Assembly (NCBI GenBank): GCA_947479085.1
Contig: CANJYB010000014.1
Location: 1-64,000, forward strand
Direction: 5' to 3'
DNA from: Bacteroidota bacterium
GTDB lineage: Bacteria; Bacteroidota; Bacteroidia; 2-12-FULL-35-15
Length of the DNA stretch: 64,000 bases
The notes under the pieces were generated by a model. That model was not told the origin of the DNA. It worked only from the letters and a program-made list of their open reading frames with translations, and searched no databases. Within the stretch, counting starts at the first letter, position 1, and each line of letters starts with the position of its first letter. The position numbers were made by a program, and so were the translations under genes. Positions 9,801 through 19,500 of the stretch are shown here, in pieces.

Positions 9801-10353
9801 AAATAGCTTGTTGTCCTGCTGATATTCCAACAAAAGTAACACCTTGCGGAGTTCCTGCAATAATACCGTCCTGTGTTGTTAATGGAATTCCGGAATCACC
9901 ATCGTTATTCAAAAGCATGGTATTGGTAGTAATTAAATTAGCTGCACCATTGTCTTCCGATTTAAGAACACCCATTTGACCAGTAGCAGCAGCTCCCGCT
10001 GAAAACCATGAATCAAGCGCAACCGAATTGTTATGCAAGTATTGAGAACCAATAGTGTTAGGAGTAATAGCTCCTCTGTCTTCGTTATTAAAGAAAGAAG
10101 TAGAAGTACTGATGTTTATCGGATGAGCTGCAACACCATATATAGCTTGAAATTTATAACCTGCCAGCATATCGGCATATACTCTATAAGTAACAGAACC
10201 AGCAGGCAATGCCCCTATACTTCCTGTTGCATCAGCAGCATTGGAAGTATAATATCGTTCTACGATTACTTTTTCCAATCCATTTTGACCGTATGCCAAT
10301 CCGCCTGTTAAGGCAAGGACTAAGCCCAGTATTGTTGATTTTATCTTTTTCAT
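6883..10353 (-). CDS. Large secreted VIVExYY-domain protein with Ig-like repeats and T9SS sorting domain
   Basis: The 1156-residue product has a signal peptide (about 1-22), then an unrecognised domain of about 240 residues (NGLEKVIVERYY, TYRVYADM, YGVAAHP, SFFNNEDRG, LDSWFSAG, MGVLKSED, RVLIGQFTTNG). The same domain occurs in the proteins encoded at 15124-16524, 19656-20768 and 20801-21577. Ig-like modules follow (about 265-410), then seven PKD/Ig-like modules of about 93 residues with SYLWTVPAGVTIVSGQGT; modules 2 and 3 are nearly identical, so the array expanded recently. The end is a T9SS type A sorting domain (GIYPNPATDFLNIDV ... TKTMVK). It lies downstream of the beta-helix gene and may be co-transcribed with it. 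Likely a long surface fibre or adhesin; the domain's function is unknown. Confidence 0.9.
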   Translation of the reverse strand: MKKIKSTILGLVLALTGGLAYGQNGLEKVIVERYYTSNAADATGSIGALPAGSVTYRVYADMLAGYKFQAIYGVAAHPINISTSTSFFNNEDRGAITPNTIGSQYLHNNSVALDSWFSAGAAATGQMGVLKSEDNGAANLITTNTMLLNNDGDSGIPLTTQDGIIAGTPQGVTFVGISAGQQAIFDATSNAGNSFTTSNGSIASLNGSTGPTSTNRVLIGQFTTNGNFHFNLNIQVGTGVSGQYQNYVSSNPTGTEIMLPSLTFDSYIAPPTVSNVSYCVGATASPLTATAISGDTLRWYTTATGGTGSLTAPTPSTATAGTTTYYVSQFKGSSLSPRAAIVVTVNATPTITVNSPAICAGTSATLTASGATSYLWSTSATTAAVSVTPTATSTYTVTGSTNGCSNTAVSTVTVTVTMATPGIITGTAAVCAYVGTSTSVNYHFTAVAGASSYVWTVPAGVTIVSGQGTTSLNVNFLNTATGTQALGNISVVAVSAAGCTSLPKTYAISSTLPTTPTTLTGTAAVCAYVGTTTPLTYTSSSVAGASSYLWTVPAGVTIVSGQGTASLVVDFHSVTGSGALGNITVQAVSGCGAGIAKTLAITSTLPATPLTLTGTAAVCAYVGTTTPLTYTAATVTGATSYLWTVPAGVTILSGQGTTSLVVDYHSVSGSGALGNITVAAVAGCGAGVAKTLAITRTIPTTPGVITGTAAVCNYVGTTTPLTYSIAPVATALSYTWTVPAGITLLSGQGTTSITVDCHLLAYSTAAVGNITVVGNSGCGSSLAKTLALTRTAVAAPTAITGQLSDLCLANTYTYSVAANAAALSYVWTVPTGATIVSGQGTTSIVVQFPSNYVTGAITCKNSNNCSLSAAKSVTVVAGPPVPGTITGTTVVCPAIQSATPNTYSIAPVTGALSYFWTVPANATLVSGQGTTSVTVSFASNFVTGSITVASVGTCITSAAKTLALTKLAAMPSTITGSTSICTEVAGSIPVSYSIAAINGATSYIWTVPAGASIVSGSGTNAISVLFAVNTPTGSLVKVASVNGCGTSLYRSSAALTTCASPISMDNTETDGTNTFSGIYPNPATDFLNIDVTADVDKDILVQVYNLLGAEVISQKYFVAAGVTTVKTNVSDLKNGVFMVRLTDLSNHTVVTKTMVK

Positions 10354-10468
10354 ATTTTTTGTTGTTTTTGTTGTTTAATTTAGTTTCCAACTTTTTCCTT
10401 TCTAAACAAGAGTTCTCCTGAGCCCCTCCCGGAGCGGGAAGAGAAAACTTGCATTTTCTACTTTTCCT

Positions 10469-10499
10469 TTTACCATCTCCCTGAAAGAGAGATGGTAAA
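10469..10499. repeat. Palindromic repeat between beta-helix and Ig-like genes
   Basis: Arms TTTACCATCTC / GAGATGGTAAA (11 bp) enclose a 9-base loop. A smaller G+C-rich palindrome (CCCGGAGCGGG) lies just before it near 10426-10440. No T-run follows on the minus strand, so it reads as an intergenic repeat or mRNA-processing structure rather than a terminator. Confidence 0.6.
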
Positions 10500-10543
10500 G
10501 GTTAAAGTATAGTTAAAGAATAGATTGGTTTATTGTTTGTTGA

Positions 10544-12394
10544 TTAAGGACAAGATTGGTTAAAGTTTCCAAGCAAGATTAAGAAATCTATATTGTCAGT
10601 CATACCATCCTGATTAATATCAGTAGGGCATGGAGCTAAACCACCAGTTGTTTGTAACAAAGTAGCATAAGCCCAACCAGATAACCATGATGGACCTGAA
10701 CCAAAAGCACCTCTGTAGTTTTCAGGTGTAAAGAAACCATCAGCAGGAGCAACTATTGAAGTAGCTAACACTGGACTTGGAGTAGCATCGTATTGAGTAG
10801 AAACAGCATTGCTTGTTCCGTTCATTGTCCAAACACCGTTGAATCCCGGGATTGAAGCAGCACGAACGTTTCCGTCTGTTTGGAAAAACTGAGTAGTATC
10901 AGCAGTTGTTACTGCGTGAGCAGCTACGTTTAAAGAATAAGCTCCACTTCCTGAACTTCTTGTTACGTTCTTAACCAAATAAGCTCCACCTGGATTAGTA
11001 GCTGAAGGCAAAGCACCTGCAACACCTGTTCCCATTCCGATAAATGTATTGTTTTTAATAATTAAAGTATTTGGAGTATTGTTGTTTCTCCAGTTGTCGT
11101 AAGAATCAGTTACAGATGCACCTGCTGAACTTGTGGTAGCACTTCTTGTTCCTTGTTGTGCCTGATTACCAGTCCAAAGGTTTAAACCTGAAGCAAAGTT
11201 TGCAAATACGCAGTTGTAAATTTCACCTTCTGTTAATTCTTTTGCACAAATAGCAGACATTCCTGTATTATCAGAATTTTCTACTCTTTTGTTTGATCCT
11301 ATAAAAGTACAGTTGTAAATTACAGGGTGAGAACGGTATCCTCCTGAAGCAAGAGTTCCAATAGCAACTCCTGAACCATTTCCTGATTGTTGATCATCAG
11401 CATCCATTTCAAAACCATTATCCATTGCGGATGCAATAGTTGATGCTCCTGAAGTAGAAGTAAAAGATGTATCAGCTGAACCAAAACCTACAGAGAAAAC
11501 ATTCTGAACTTTTCCGCTGTAACCTAAATCCCAGTCAAACATATCATCATTTCCAAACATGAAAGTAGCGTTTTTAACATTTACAGTTCCTCCGAAAAAT
11601 TCCATATTGTCATCTGCATTAGCTATTACTTCCACATGGTCCACAGTAGTACCTCTTCCAACTGAAGCGAAAGTAATACCATTGATCTCTCCGCCCTGTA
11701 CCAAAATAGAACCTGAATAACGAACAGAAACATATCTTAAAATACCTGAATTGTCATTGTCATCAAAGTTAGTAAGGTATCCTGATTGAGCAGTAGTAAG
11801 GTTTACACCAAACTGATTTCTGAAATCGGTAGTTCCGAATCCTTCAAGAGTACCAAGACCATTAGCAACACAAAGTCTTCCGTTTCCTGTTGCGTTAAAA
11901 GGTCCATTACCAGCAAGGGTTAAATTGTTAGAGGCTTGTCCACATAACATTAATCCACCCCATTTACCCATATTATGAGTAGCATAAGTACCATCCATTG
12001 GGTCTGCCTGTGCAGTAATTACTATCCCGCAATCTGCTGTTCCATCAGCAAAAATTTTACCTCCTCTTGAAACTACAAGTGCAGAAGCTGTTGCAGCGGT
12101 TACAGTAGCTGTTGCTTTGATAACAGTACCTGGTTGTATGGTTAATGTTAAACCATTAGGCACATAGATTTTTTTATCCAATATCCATAACTTGTCACAA
12201 GTAAGAATAGTGTTTACTAATAAATCACCATCTCCTGCACCGCCATTCACTGCAAGTGTGGAAAGGTTAACTGACGGTCGCGATGCCACAGCCGGACATC
12301 CGCATGCTGCACCAAGGTTGGTCTGAGCCACACCCGGTGTCATTGAAACGAAAGCAAGCACTGCTGTCGCGATTAAGGTTGAAATTTTTTTCAT
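10544..12394 (-). CDS. Secreted right-handed beta-helix protein with dockerin-like C-terminus
   Basis: This 616-residue protein has a signal peptide (MKKISTLIATAVLAFVSMTPGVAQ). The body is typical of parallel beta-helix surface proteins of Bacteroidota: KIYVPNGLTLTIQPGTVIKA, KWGGLMLCGQ, LRYVSVRYSG, VDHVEVIANADDNMEFFGGTVNVKNATF. The C-terminal residues DINQDGMTDNIDFLILLGNF match the calcium-binding loop pattern of dockerin type I repeats, but only one copy is present and there is no T9SS sorting domain. Proteins of this type are often encoded near TonB-dependent receptors, as here. It has its own promoter (12552-12559) and a leader of about 150 bases. It is probably exported; the route and partner are unknown. 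Confidence 0.85.
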   Translation of the reverse strand: MKKISTLIATAVLAFVSMTPGVAQTNLGAACGCPAVASRPSVNLSTLAVNGGAGDGDLLVNTILTCDKLWILDKKIYVPNGLTLTIQPGTVIKATATVTAATASALVVSRGGKIFADGTADCGIVITAQADPMDGTYATHNMGKWGGLMLCGQASNNLTLAGNGPFNATGNGRLCVANGLGTLEGFGTTDFRNQFGVNLTTAQSGYLTNFDDNDNSGILRYVSVRYSGSILVQGGEINGITFASVGRGTTVDHVEVIANADDNMEFFGGTVNVKNATFMFGNDDMFDWDLGYSGKVQNVFSVGFGSADTSFTSTSGASTIASAMDNGFEMDADDQQSGNGSGVAIGTLASGGYRSHPVIYNCTFIGSNKRVENSDNTGMSAICAKELTEGEIYNCVFANFASGLNLWTGNQAQQGTRSATTSSAGASVTDSYDNWRNNNTPNTLIIKNNTFIGMGTGVAGALPSATNPGGAYLVKNVTRSSGSGAYSLNVAAHAVTTADTTQFFQTDGNVRAASIPGFNGVWTMNGTSNAVSTQYDATPSPVLATSIVAPADGFFTPENYRGAFGSGPSWLSGWAYATLLQTTGGLAPCPTDINQDGMTDNIDFLILLGNFNQSCP

Positions 12395-12811
12395 TTTTTT
12401 GTTTTTGTTTAATTGATTTTGTTTAATTGATTGATTACTCTTTTTTTTGATGTTTAATTTAATTACTCTTGATTTTACTGGTAGACTTTCTGTTTTTTTT
12501 AATGATTTGGTTTAGATTGATTAACATTTAGATTTGATTATTTTACCGAGACAAAAGTAAATGGAGGATATTGTGGGAAGATTATTGAAATATTATAAGA
12601 AGTAAATTATTGAGATAACTAAATGTTATGAAATAAATATATTTATTAACCACAAATTAACATTAATTAAAATAATTGAAGGACAACTTTGTTAGTTCCG
12701 ATTGCTCTTTCCTATGGGAAAGTATTTTGTTCTAACAATAAAAAAAACTATACCTTGCAAGGGCCTCTTTAGAACGAATTGAAAACTTACTGATATTTTT
12801 GCCCGGCCAAG
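12395..12811. other. Gene-free stretch, 417 bases
   Basis: Very AT-rich. It contains the promoter and leader of the beta-helix gene and, near 12690-12726, a weak hairpin (CTTTCC / GGAAAG flanked by GTTAG / CTAAC) that may terminate the preceding minus-strand operon. Nothing else was recognised. Confidence 0.6.
12552..12559 (-). promoter_or_regulatory. Bacteroidota -7 element for the beta-helix gene
   Basis: TACTTTTG on the minus strand matches TAnnTTTG; no clear -33 TTG was found. It lies about 158 bases before the ATG, implying a long AT-rich leader. Confidence 0.5.
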
Positions 12812-13405
12812 CTAATGTGCAGCTACAACCTTTCTTGCTACCGTCAGTAATCTATCAAATGTTACTTTGTCGGTTAAATAATAAACGCAGAATTTAAAAA
12901 CCCTGTTTTGTTTTCTTACAATAATAAAAGGTTGATTCAAAGCATCATATTGCATATAGGCTTCATCCCCTAAATCCTTCAAAAGCGTTATGCTGCCCAT
13001 ATTTGTATGTTGTGTTTTCATAAACCGGTATATTTCATTCGAAGCGGCAGTGTCTTTATACTGTTCGAAGTTAAAGAACAATGCACCCTTTGAAGTGGAA
13101 TCAACATAGGTAGCCACGTAATTAATTACATAACGCAGCACCCCACTGGAATATTTATAGCTGCTATCTTTTACAGAAACCGGTTTAGCTATTATCGAAT
13201 AGGCATCATTAGTAGTTACAAAGTATTTCGAAACCATAGCACTGTCCAAAATATTCTGCACGGCCAATTTGTTGTTGGGCATTTTGGTAAAATCCAATTG
13301 AGAAAAACAAGCAGAAGAAATCAAAAAGAAAAAAACAATTAAGCCCTTTCTATTAGGCACAGAATAAAAAGCACCATGTGCTTTATTGAAAAAATTTGAA
13401 TTCAT
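12812..13405 (-). CDS. Small secreted protein of unknown function
   Basis: The 197-residue product has a hydrophobic export segment at about 22-36 (LIVFFFLISSACFSQ), preceded by a rather long N-terminal tail; the tail could mean that the true start lies downstream, but no other Met fits. The mature part (about 160 residues) is a mixed alpha/beta sequence with no recognised motif. The gene is 15 bases downstream of the beta-barrel gene and is the last of the tandem minus-strand group that begins at 21577. It has no T9SS sorting domain, so a periplasmic or outer-membrane-associated location is more likely than T9SS export. Confidence 0.75.
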   Translation of the reverse strand: MNSNFFNKAHGAFYSVPNRKGLIVFFFLISSACFSQLDFTKMPNNKLAVQNILDSAMVSKYFVTTNDAYSIIAKPVSVKDSSYKYSSGVLRYVINYVATYVDSTSKGALFFNFEQYKDTAASNEIYRFMKTQHTNMGSITLLKDLGDEAYMQYDALNQPFIIVRKQNRVFKFCVYYLTDKVTFDRLLTVARKVVAAH

Positions 13406-13420
13406 ACTATTATTTTGAAA

Positions 13421-14287
13421 TTAGTTTTTCGCGTTTTTATCCATCTTCTTCGAAGAGCAATTGAGATGAGGAGTAAACACTACCCCAACAGTTACTCCAA
13501 AGGAATACAAATACCCCTTTACAGGAGCATTTATTATGGAAGTAATTGAACGTGTATAAATCGGTTCCAGTTTTAAATTTGTTTTTTTACTAATAGGGTA
13601 ACTTAAACCAAATCCTGCCATTACAGAAAAATTTACCCTGTTAAAATCATTGTCCGTTTTAGTAAGAGTTTTTTCAGTGCTATTAGCATGGGTTATGCTA
13701 ATAGTCGTTTTTTGAAACAACAATACATTAGCTGCACCCCCGGCAGTTATATATGCTTTAAGCTTACCGTTTAAAAAATAATAATCCACTTTTAAAGGAA
13801 TATCAAGATAATAATAATGAAAATTATACGAATACTGAGCTGCCTCCTGCCCGTAAGGCAATCTTTCTAAAGTATATTTTTTTGTTTTCTCTCCTTTATC
13901 CGAAAAAAAAGCCCCTGTTTCAATATTAATTTTTTCAGTAAGCTTATAAGCAATACTTATTCCAGCCGTATATCCAAACTTAGGAATTTCTAAAGTGTCG
14001 CGCATTTCTTTTATTAAATCACTCGATTCATCTCCATTCGATTTTAAAGTTCTGAAACAATACATTGGAGAAAAAGAAATACCCATTTCAAACTTGCTTG
14101 TTTTAGTAGTATCAACTATTTTGTTTGCAACACTTGTTTTGGCAGAATCCAAAACTTTTGGAGATTCTGTTTTAATTACATTATTAATTGTCTTTGCAGA
14201 ATCAATTAATTTGATTGAATCATTCGTCTGGCTGCATAATGCAAGAGGAAAAAGAAGCACAGATATAAATACAGCTATTTTATTCAT
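13421..14287 (-). CDS. Outer-membrane beta-barrel protein (PorT-like/porin family)
   Basis: This 288-residue protein has a signal peptide (MNKIAVFISVLLFPLALCSQ), then a low-complexity stretch (about 22-66) and a series of amphipathic strands (FEMGISFSPMYCF, FGYTAGISIAYKL, INIETGAFFSDKG, YYYLDIPLKVDYYF, LKAYITAGGAANVLLF, VNFSVMAGFGLSYPI, TNLKLEPIYTRSI, YLYSFGVTVGVVF). This is the pattern of the outer-membrane beta-barrel family common in Bacteroidota. The gene lies 19 bases downstream of the FISUMP lipoprotein gene and 15 upstream of the small secreted protein gene. Its specific role is unknown. Confidence 0.8.
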   Translation of the reverse strand: MNKIAVFISVLLFPLALCSQTNDSIKLIDSAKTINNVIKTESPKVLDSAKTSVANKIVDTTKTSKFEMGISFSPMYCFRTLKSNGDESSDLIKEMRDTLEIPKFGYTAGISIAYKLTEKINIETGAFFSDKGEKTKKYTLERLPYGQEAAQYSYNFHYYYLDIPLKVDYYFLNGKLKAYITAGGAANVLLFQKTTISITHANSTEKTLTKTDNDFNRVNFSVMAGFGLSYPISKKTNLKLEPIYTRSITSIINAPVKGYLYSFGVTVGVVFTPHLNCSSKKMDKNAKN

Positions 14288-14306
14288 TATTAATTATTGT
14301 TTTTCC

Positions 14307-15038
14307 TTAATCCTTAACACATCTAACACTAAATCCGTAGTTCTTTAAGCCATAATACCTGAACACATTTGCATTTTTATAATCAAGGTATCGGTACCAG
14401 GCTTCATTGCCATGAGAAGTGGATGTCCACCAGAAACCAGTTGCTGATTGACCCGGGTTACCCATGGTTCCATCAAACATTCGGCATCCGTTTGCAACAG
14501 CACTAAATCCGCTTTCGTTGGTCGACCATACAGTAGCATACTCAGCCCATCCAAAAGTTGCACCTCTTTCTACTTTCATTTGTTCTCCTTCATGTGTACC
14601 TCTCCATCCCGTTCCATCAGCGTCACCCTGGCTCATTCCCAGATATTCTTCCAATACTTTCCATTCATTATCAGATGGGATATGCCAACCTGCTGGGGCT
14701 ATTCCTCGCGAATCGTTCACTGCTTCCCAGTTATAAAACTTCCCGATAACAATACCCTGACTGTTAAGAATATTACAATAAGCACCAGCCGTAGCATGGC
14801 CCCAGGTGGTATCCTGAATAGCTAATGGTATAAAACTACTATCCCGATATTTGGTTGTTCTTAAGTCCTCGGCCATCCACCATTGGCTGCCAATTTTTAC
14901 AGTTTGGTAAGTAATGCCACTCACATCAGTAACAGAGCCTGTTTCCTGCACCGGTTTTTCTGTTTCTTCTTTTTTCTTACAGCCATTTATTATTAATAAA
15001 AATAATAAGCTGATGAATAGTATTGTTTTTGATTTCAT
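14307..15038 (-). CDS. FISUMP-domain lipoprotein
   Basis: This 243-residue protein starts with a lipoprotein signal (LLFLLIINGC, acylated Cys at about residue 20, followed by KKKEETEKP). It then matches the Fibrobacter succinogenes major paralogous domain: DVSGITYQTVKIGSQWWMAEDL, GKFYNWEAV, APAGWHIPSDNEWKVLEEYLG, GWRGTHEG, TNESGFSAVANGCRM, GFWWTSTSHG, and the typical ending NYGFSVRCVKD. Such proteins are exported cell-surface lipoproteins of unclear function. It sits between the short VIVExYY protein gene (15124-16524) and the beta-barrel gene, in the same direction. Confidence 0.9.
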   Translation of the reverse strand: MKSKTILFISLLFLLIINGCKKKEETEKPVQETGSVTDVSGITYQTVKIGSQWWMAEDLRTTKYRDSSFIPLAIQDTTWGHATAGAYCNILNSQGIVIGKFYNWEAVNDSRGIAPAGWHIPSDNEWKVLEEYLGMSQGDADGTGWRGTHEGEQMKVERGATFGWAEYATVWSTNESGFSAVANGCRMFDGTMGNPGQSATGFWWTSTSHGNEAWYRYLDYKNANVFRYYGLKNYGFSVRCVKD

Positions 15039-15123
15039 TATTTAAAAAAAATAATTTTATTTTTTACCACTTTTAAAATGCACAGAAACGCTTATTGCAC
15101 TTAGTATCTTAAAGGTGGTTTTT

Positions 15124-16524
15124 TTAATTCTTCATAAATGTTTTACTCTGTACACTTCCTCCCGTATAAACCCTTACAAGATATAAACCCACCTGATAAG
15201 AAGACACATCCACTACTTGTGTAATAGTTCCTGAACGAATCCCAAGGTCTCTGTCCTCTACCACTGTTCCAAAAGAATCATAAATAGTGTACTTTACTTC
15301 CTGGTTAACACCAGCGCTAATTTCCAGATTTACAATATCAACTGCAGGATTTGGAAACAACCTGAAACCAGTTTCGCTGGTAATACCCGGGCAAACCAAA
15401 CTTATATCCCTGTCGTTGCACCTACCCGGATAACAACATAAACTCTGTATATTAAAATTGGCACTTGGGTCGTAATTACAAGCTAATGTATCCATACAAC
15501 CAAAAACAATGGTGTGAATACAATAGATGCTATCAACATAACAAGGAGCGTTTGGATTATATTCCAGGTAATTGGTATTTCCACATCCACAAACCGGAAT
15601 ATCACGTGGATACTTAAGCATTCCAAGAACAGTGGTGTCAACACCTACGGTATCACAGTTTCCGGCAGTAGCCACAAAGTTTAATAAATCTCCATTATGT
15701 ATTCCTCCTGTAGAATCCATTACTTCCACATTTAATTCAAAACTAAGTTCTCCTAAAGTTGTAAACTGCCCTACCAAAACTTTATGCCCTGTTGCCGAAT
15801 CTCCAGAAACACCACCATTCTGCTTAAGATAAGCAGCGGTATTGTAAAAAAGCGAACCAACATTTACAGAGCCAAACACAGTTGTATCGTTACCTGTGGT
15901 TGGAAGCCCTGAATCATTAAAACCTGCATCCGACCAAACAGTATAGGGTTCCTGTGCCGGAACCATACCATCAGCCGTATCCACAGGTATATGCGCTGCA
16001 GTATCATTGTTTATTAATAATCCCGAAGCGATACCGGCAGTTCCCCCATTATTTAGTAAACCACCAATTAAAGAACCATTATAATCATCACGTTTTAATA
16101 CCCCGGCATAATTAACAGTGTTTGTTTTAGCGCACAACCCTAAGGTAAGCCAACTATCCAAAGCCAGCAGGGGGTTACTAGGGAAATATTGCTTCTTTAT
16201 CAAATAGCCAAAATATTCATCGGGGCGGTCAATATTGTTGTAAAATATTCCTGTACTTGCAATTTTTAAAGGATGACATTCTGTTCCATAAACTTTACGA
16301 AGTTTATACCCAGAATCTAACTGAACATATACTCTATAGGTAATAGAACCTCTTTGTAAAAAAGGAGTGGCATATGTTGGATCATTTTGCCAGTTAGTGC
16401 TATCTGTTGCATCCAAGCTATCCGAAATATAGTATTTCTCTACTATCACATCTCTTATTTGTCCATCCATTCCTTTTGGGAATACCAAAATGGATAAGAG
16501 GAGAAGGGTTAAAAGTTTTTTCAT
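15124..16524 (-). CDS. Secreted VIVExYY-domain protein with Cys-rich segment and T9SS sorting domain
   Basis: This 466-residue protein has a signal peptide (about 1-21) and the shared domain in its most divergent form (DVIVEKYYISDSLDATDS, SITYRVYVQLDSGYKL, VYGTECHPLKI, IFYNNIDRP, LDSWLTLG, AGVLKRDDYNG, KVLVGQFTTLGELSFELNVEV). A Cys-rich linker (about 310-370) follows, containing the common Bacteroidota surface motif GCMDTLACNYDPSANF. The last 80 residues are a T9SS type A sorting domain (LFPNPAVDIVNLEI ... SVQSKTFMKN). Its ATG is only two bases past the TonB-receptor stop, so the two are surely co-transcribed, which suggests that protein and receptor act together. Confidence 0.88.
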   Translation of the reverse strand: MKKLLTLLLLSILVFPKGMDGQIRDVIVEKYYISDSLDATDSTNWQNDPTYATPFLQRGSITYRVYVQLDSGYKLRKVYGTECHPLKIASTGIFYNNIDRPDEYFGYLIKKQYFPSNPLLALDSWLTLGLCAKTNTVNYAGVLKRDDYNGSLIGGLLNNGGTAGIASGLLINNDTAAHIPVDTADGMVPAQEPYTVWSDAGFNDSGLPTTGNDTTVFGSVNVGSLFYNTAAYLKQNGGVSGDSATGHKVLVGQFTTLGELSFELNVEVMDSTGGIHNGDLLNFVATAGNCDTVGVDTTVLGMLKYPRDIPVCGCGNTNYLEYNPNAPCYVDSIYCIHTIVFGCMDTLACNYDPSANFNIQSLCCYPGRCNDRDISLVCPGITSETGFRLFPNPAVDIVNLEISAGVNQEVKYTIYDSFGTVVEDRDLGIRSGTITQVVDVSSYQVGLYLVRVYTGGSVQSKTFMKN

Positions 16525-16526
16525 TT

Positions 16527-19500
16527 TTATAACTTATATGTAATGCTTAATAGATAATTAGTGCCCCAACGATATTGGTCTTTAATAATATCATACCCTC
16601 CATCGTAATATATTTTTCGGGTAACGGGCTGATTCAAAATATCCTTTATTGTAAAACTTACACTCCAGTTTTTAGCTACTTTCTTAAATTTCTTGGTTAC
16701 CTTAAAGTCAAGCTGGTGACGAGGCATTTCATACGTATCGCCTAAAAACTCAGAGGCAGAACCAATAACAACCCTTTTTCCCTGCAAATTATAACTCACC
16801 GTTGCTGTTAATCCTAACGAATCGGATGTATAGGATAAAATTCCATTGATTACATAAGGTGCTTGCCCGAACATGGTACGTTTTACGGTATCAAGATTAT
16901 AAGTAATAACAGAAGTACCTACCACTTCATTTCTTGTACGCACATATTCAGTATAAGACTGAGCCAGGGTAATGTTGGCAGTAAAATCCAACCCCTTTAC
17001 TATTTTTTTCCTTCCCTCAATTTCTATTCCCTTTACATTAGCAATATCCACATTGGTCCACGTATATCTCTCTCCTCTGATTAGCTCAATATGATTTTTG
17101 AAATCTTTATAAAATACACTGATGGATACATTATCTTTATTTTTAAAATAAGACTCTATCCTGAAGTCATAGTTTTTTACCTCCACCATTTTAAGGTTAG
17201 GATTCCCGGTTACATTTAACCTAAGTTCATTATCAAAAGTGGTAATATTTGATATTTCTCTGAGGCTAGGGCGGGCTAAAGTTTGGCTATAGCCCAAACG
17301 AATATTAGTAGGACTTTCTTCCTTATTAATTAATTTATAAACGATGGTGGCACTTGGCAAAATATTGGTTTGTTTTATACTTCCAATTGTGGCAGGTAAC
17401 TCACCAGCCAAATAAAATCTCCGTGGGTCGTCATTTGCTAATCCCATTGAATCAAATTTAGTTACATCAGTAAGCATGTCGGTTGTTTCTATTCTTAACC
17501 CACCAGATACACGTATGCGCGGAATAATAGTAAAATCAGCCATCAGGAAAGCGGCTGCTATTTTACTGTGACCAAATGAATGGTCAGTAGGGGATTGGAA
17601 AAGGTTGTAATACCAGTTGAGTGTACTGAAAGGAACACCACCATTATCGCCATGCGAAATGCCAAACTGATCTAAGTTAAGATATGCATTCAGGTCATCG
17701 TTTTCCATATGAGGAGCGTTCAAACCATCTTTTCCAAGAAAATAATGGTACAGATCATTCTTTGTTTTATCTTCTTGATAAGCTCCTCCTAATTTTAACT
17801 TCCGGGTAAGCCCTGGCTTTTCACCAATGGGTATTTCTATACTACCATGAGAATCAAAAAGGTTATCAGAAAGATAACGGTAATAGCGGTCAATAGACTT
17901 GCTGCTTGGGTCGAGACTATAAATGTGGGTAACGGGGTTGCTCTCATATTGTAAATATTTAAAATCAGGTGCATTACTGTTTCCCTTGGTATAAGATGCA
18001 TTCAATTCCACTTTGGTTTTAATGTTCGGAATATAATGTTCGGATTTAAACTGGTAAATCATTTGTTTCCGGGCTTCATAAAATTGCGAAACAGTAGTCA
18101 ACGTATTTTCTTCGTCATACCCTTTTCTTACTTTATTTACTCCGATAAGGTTGGGCATAAACATAAAGCCTACTGTATTATTTGGGTTAACCTTGTAAGC
18201 TAAATTAACCAAAGCACTCCAGCCATTCGTTTCATCACTTGCTTCCGCGTCCAAATGAGAATCCACAATACGGGTTCCCGACTTTTGCTCTTCTAATATA
18301 GCATGGGGGTCGTACAGCGTTGCGCTCCCATACCTGAAACCGGCAACAAACCCAAGTGGTTTACCAAACAAACTTACTTGGTCACCCACGGTAAAACTTT
18401 GACTGAAACTAAGTGGTGCTTTTCGTTTGGTGGTATTCCAGTTGTTTGGAAAAGATTTGCCGGTAGCTGCAGCATCTTTATTAACAATATCAAATGCTGT
18501 AGAATGATAACTGCCGTTGTCGAATGCGCTAGTAGCGGCAATTACTGCTGTATTATCATTAATCAATGCAGGAGCGAGCAAACCAAGTTGCACCAAACCC
18601 AACTTAAAATATAAAAGTCCTTCGTTACTTCCCTCTGCCCAACCTGTTACACCCAAGCTTTTATAATAATCTCCTAATCCAAGCGCCACCATCTCCTGAT
18701 ATTGGGTTGGGTCCGGGTTTGTAGAGTGAAATTGAGTATGGTTGTATTCCCTGTAGGTATTATCATATCCCAGCCAATCGGTTTTGCTTCTTTCAGAAGT
18801 AATCACATCTTTACCTGTTGTTTGTGCATTGTAGCCAACAGTACTTTCAATACTTACAGTAAGTGCATCAGGGTAGTCCTTTGTTTCCACCGAGATATAA
18901 GCACCGGCATAATCCCCCGGCATATCTGGACTTGCTGTTTTTGTAATAATGACATTATCTACCAGGCTGGCCGGAAACATATCTAATTTAATATTATTGG
19001 TAAATGGGTCTAGAGTTGGAATCCGGTTTCCATTGACAGTAGTTTTTACATAGCGGTCACCAATCCCTCGGACTGTTATAAATCCTCCATTAGTAGAAAC
19101 ACCCGCTACACGCGCCACAGCTGCTACCACATTGGCATCACCTGTTTTCTTCATTGTTTCAGAAGAAATGTAATCAATCGTGGTAGAAGAATTTTGTTTT
19201 ATACGCTCCATGTAGTAGGACTTATCCTTAGTGGCTTTGGTAGATATTTCCACTACATCTAATGCTTTTGCACTGGCCTCTTCCATCACAAAATCCTTTA
19301 CAATTACTTGGTTATTCAAAACACGGATTTCCTGCTCGATGGTTTGATAACTTACATAGGAAATAGTTATAACCTGCGCCAAAGAATCTTTCATCTTTAA
19401 AGAAAAGTTACCATCAAAATCAGTAACAGTGCCGATAGAAGGATTTGATTTTAACGCAATGGTAACACCAATCAAGGTTTCCCCATTTTTATCGCTAATC

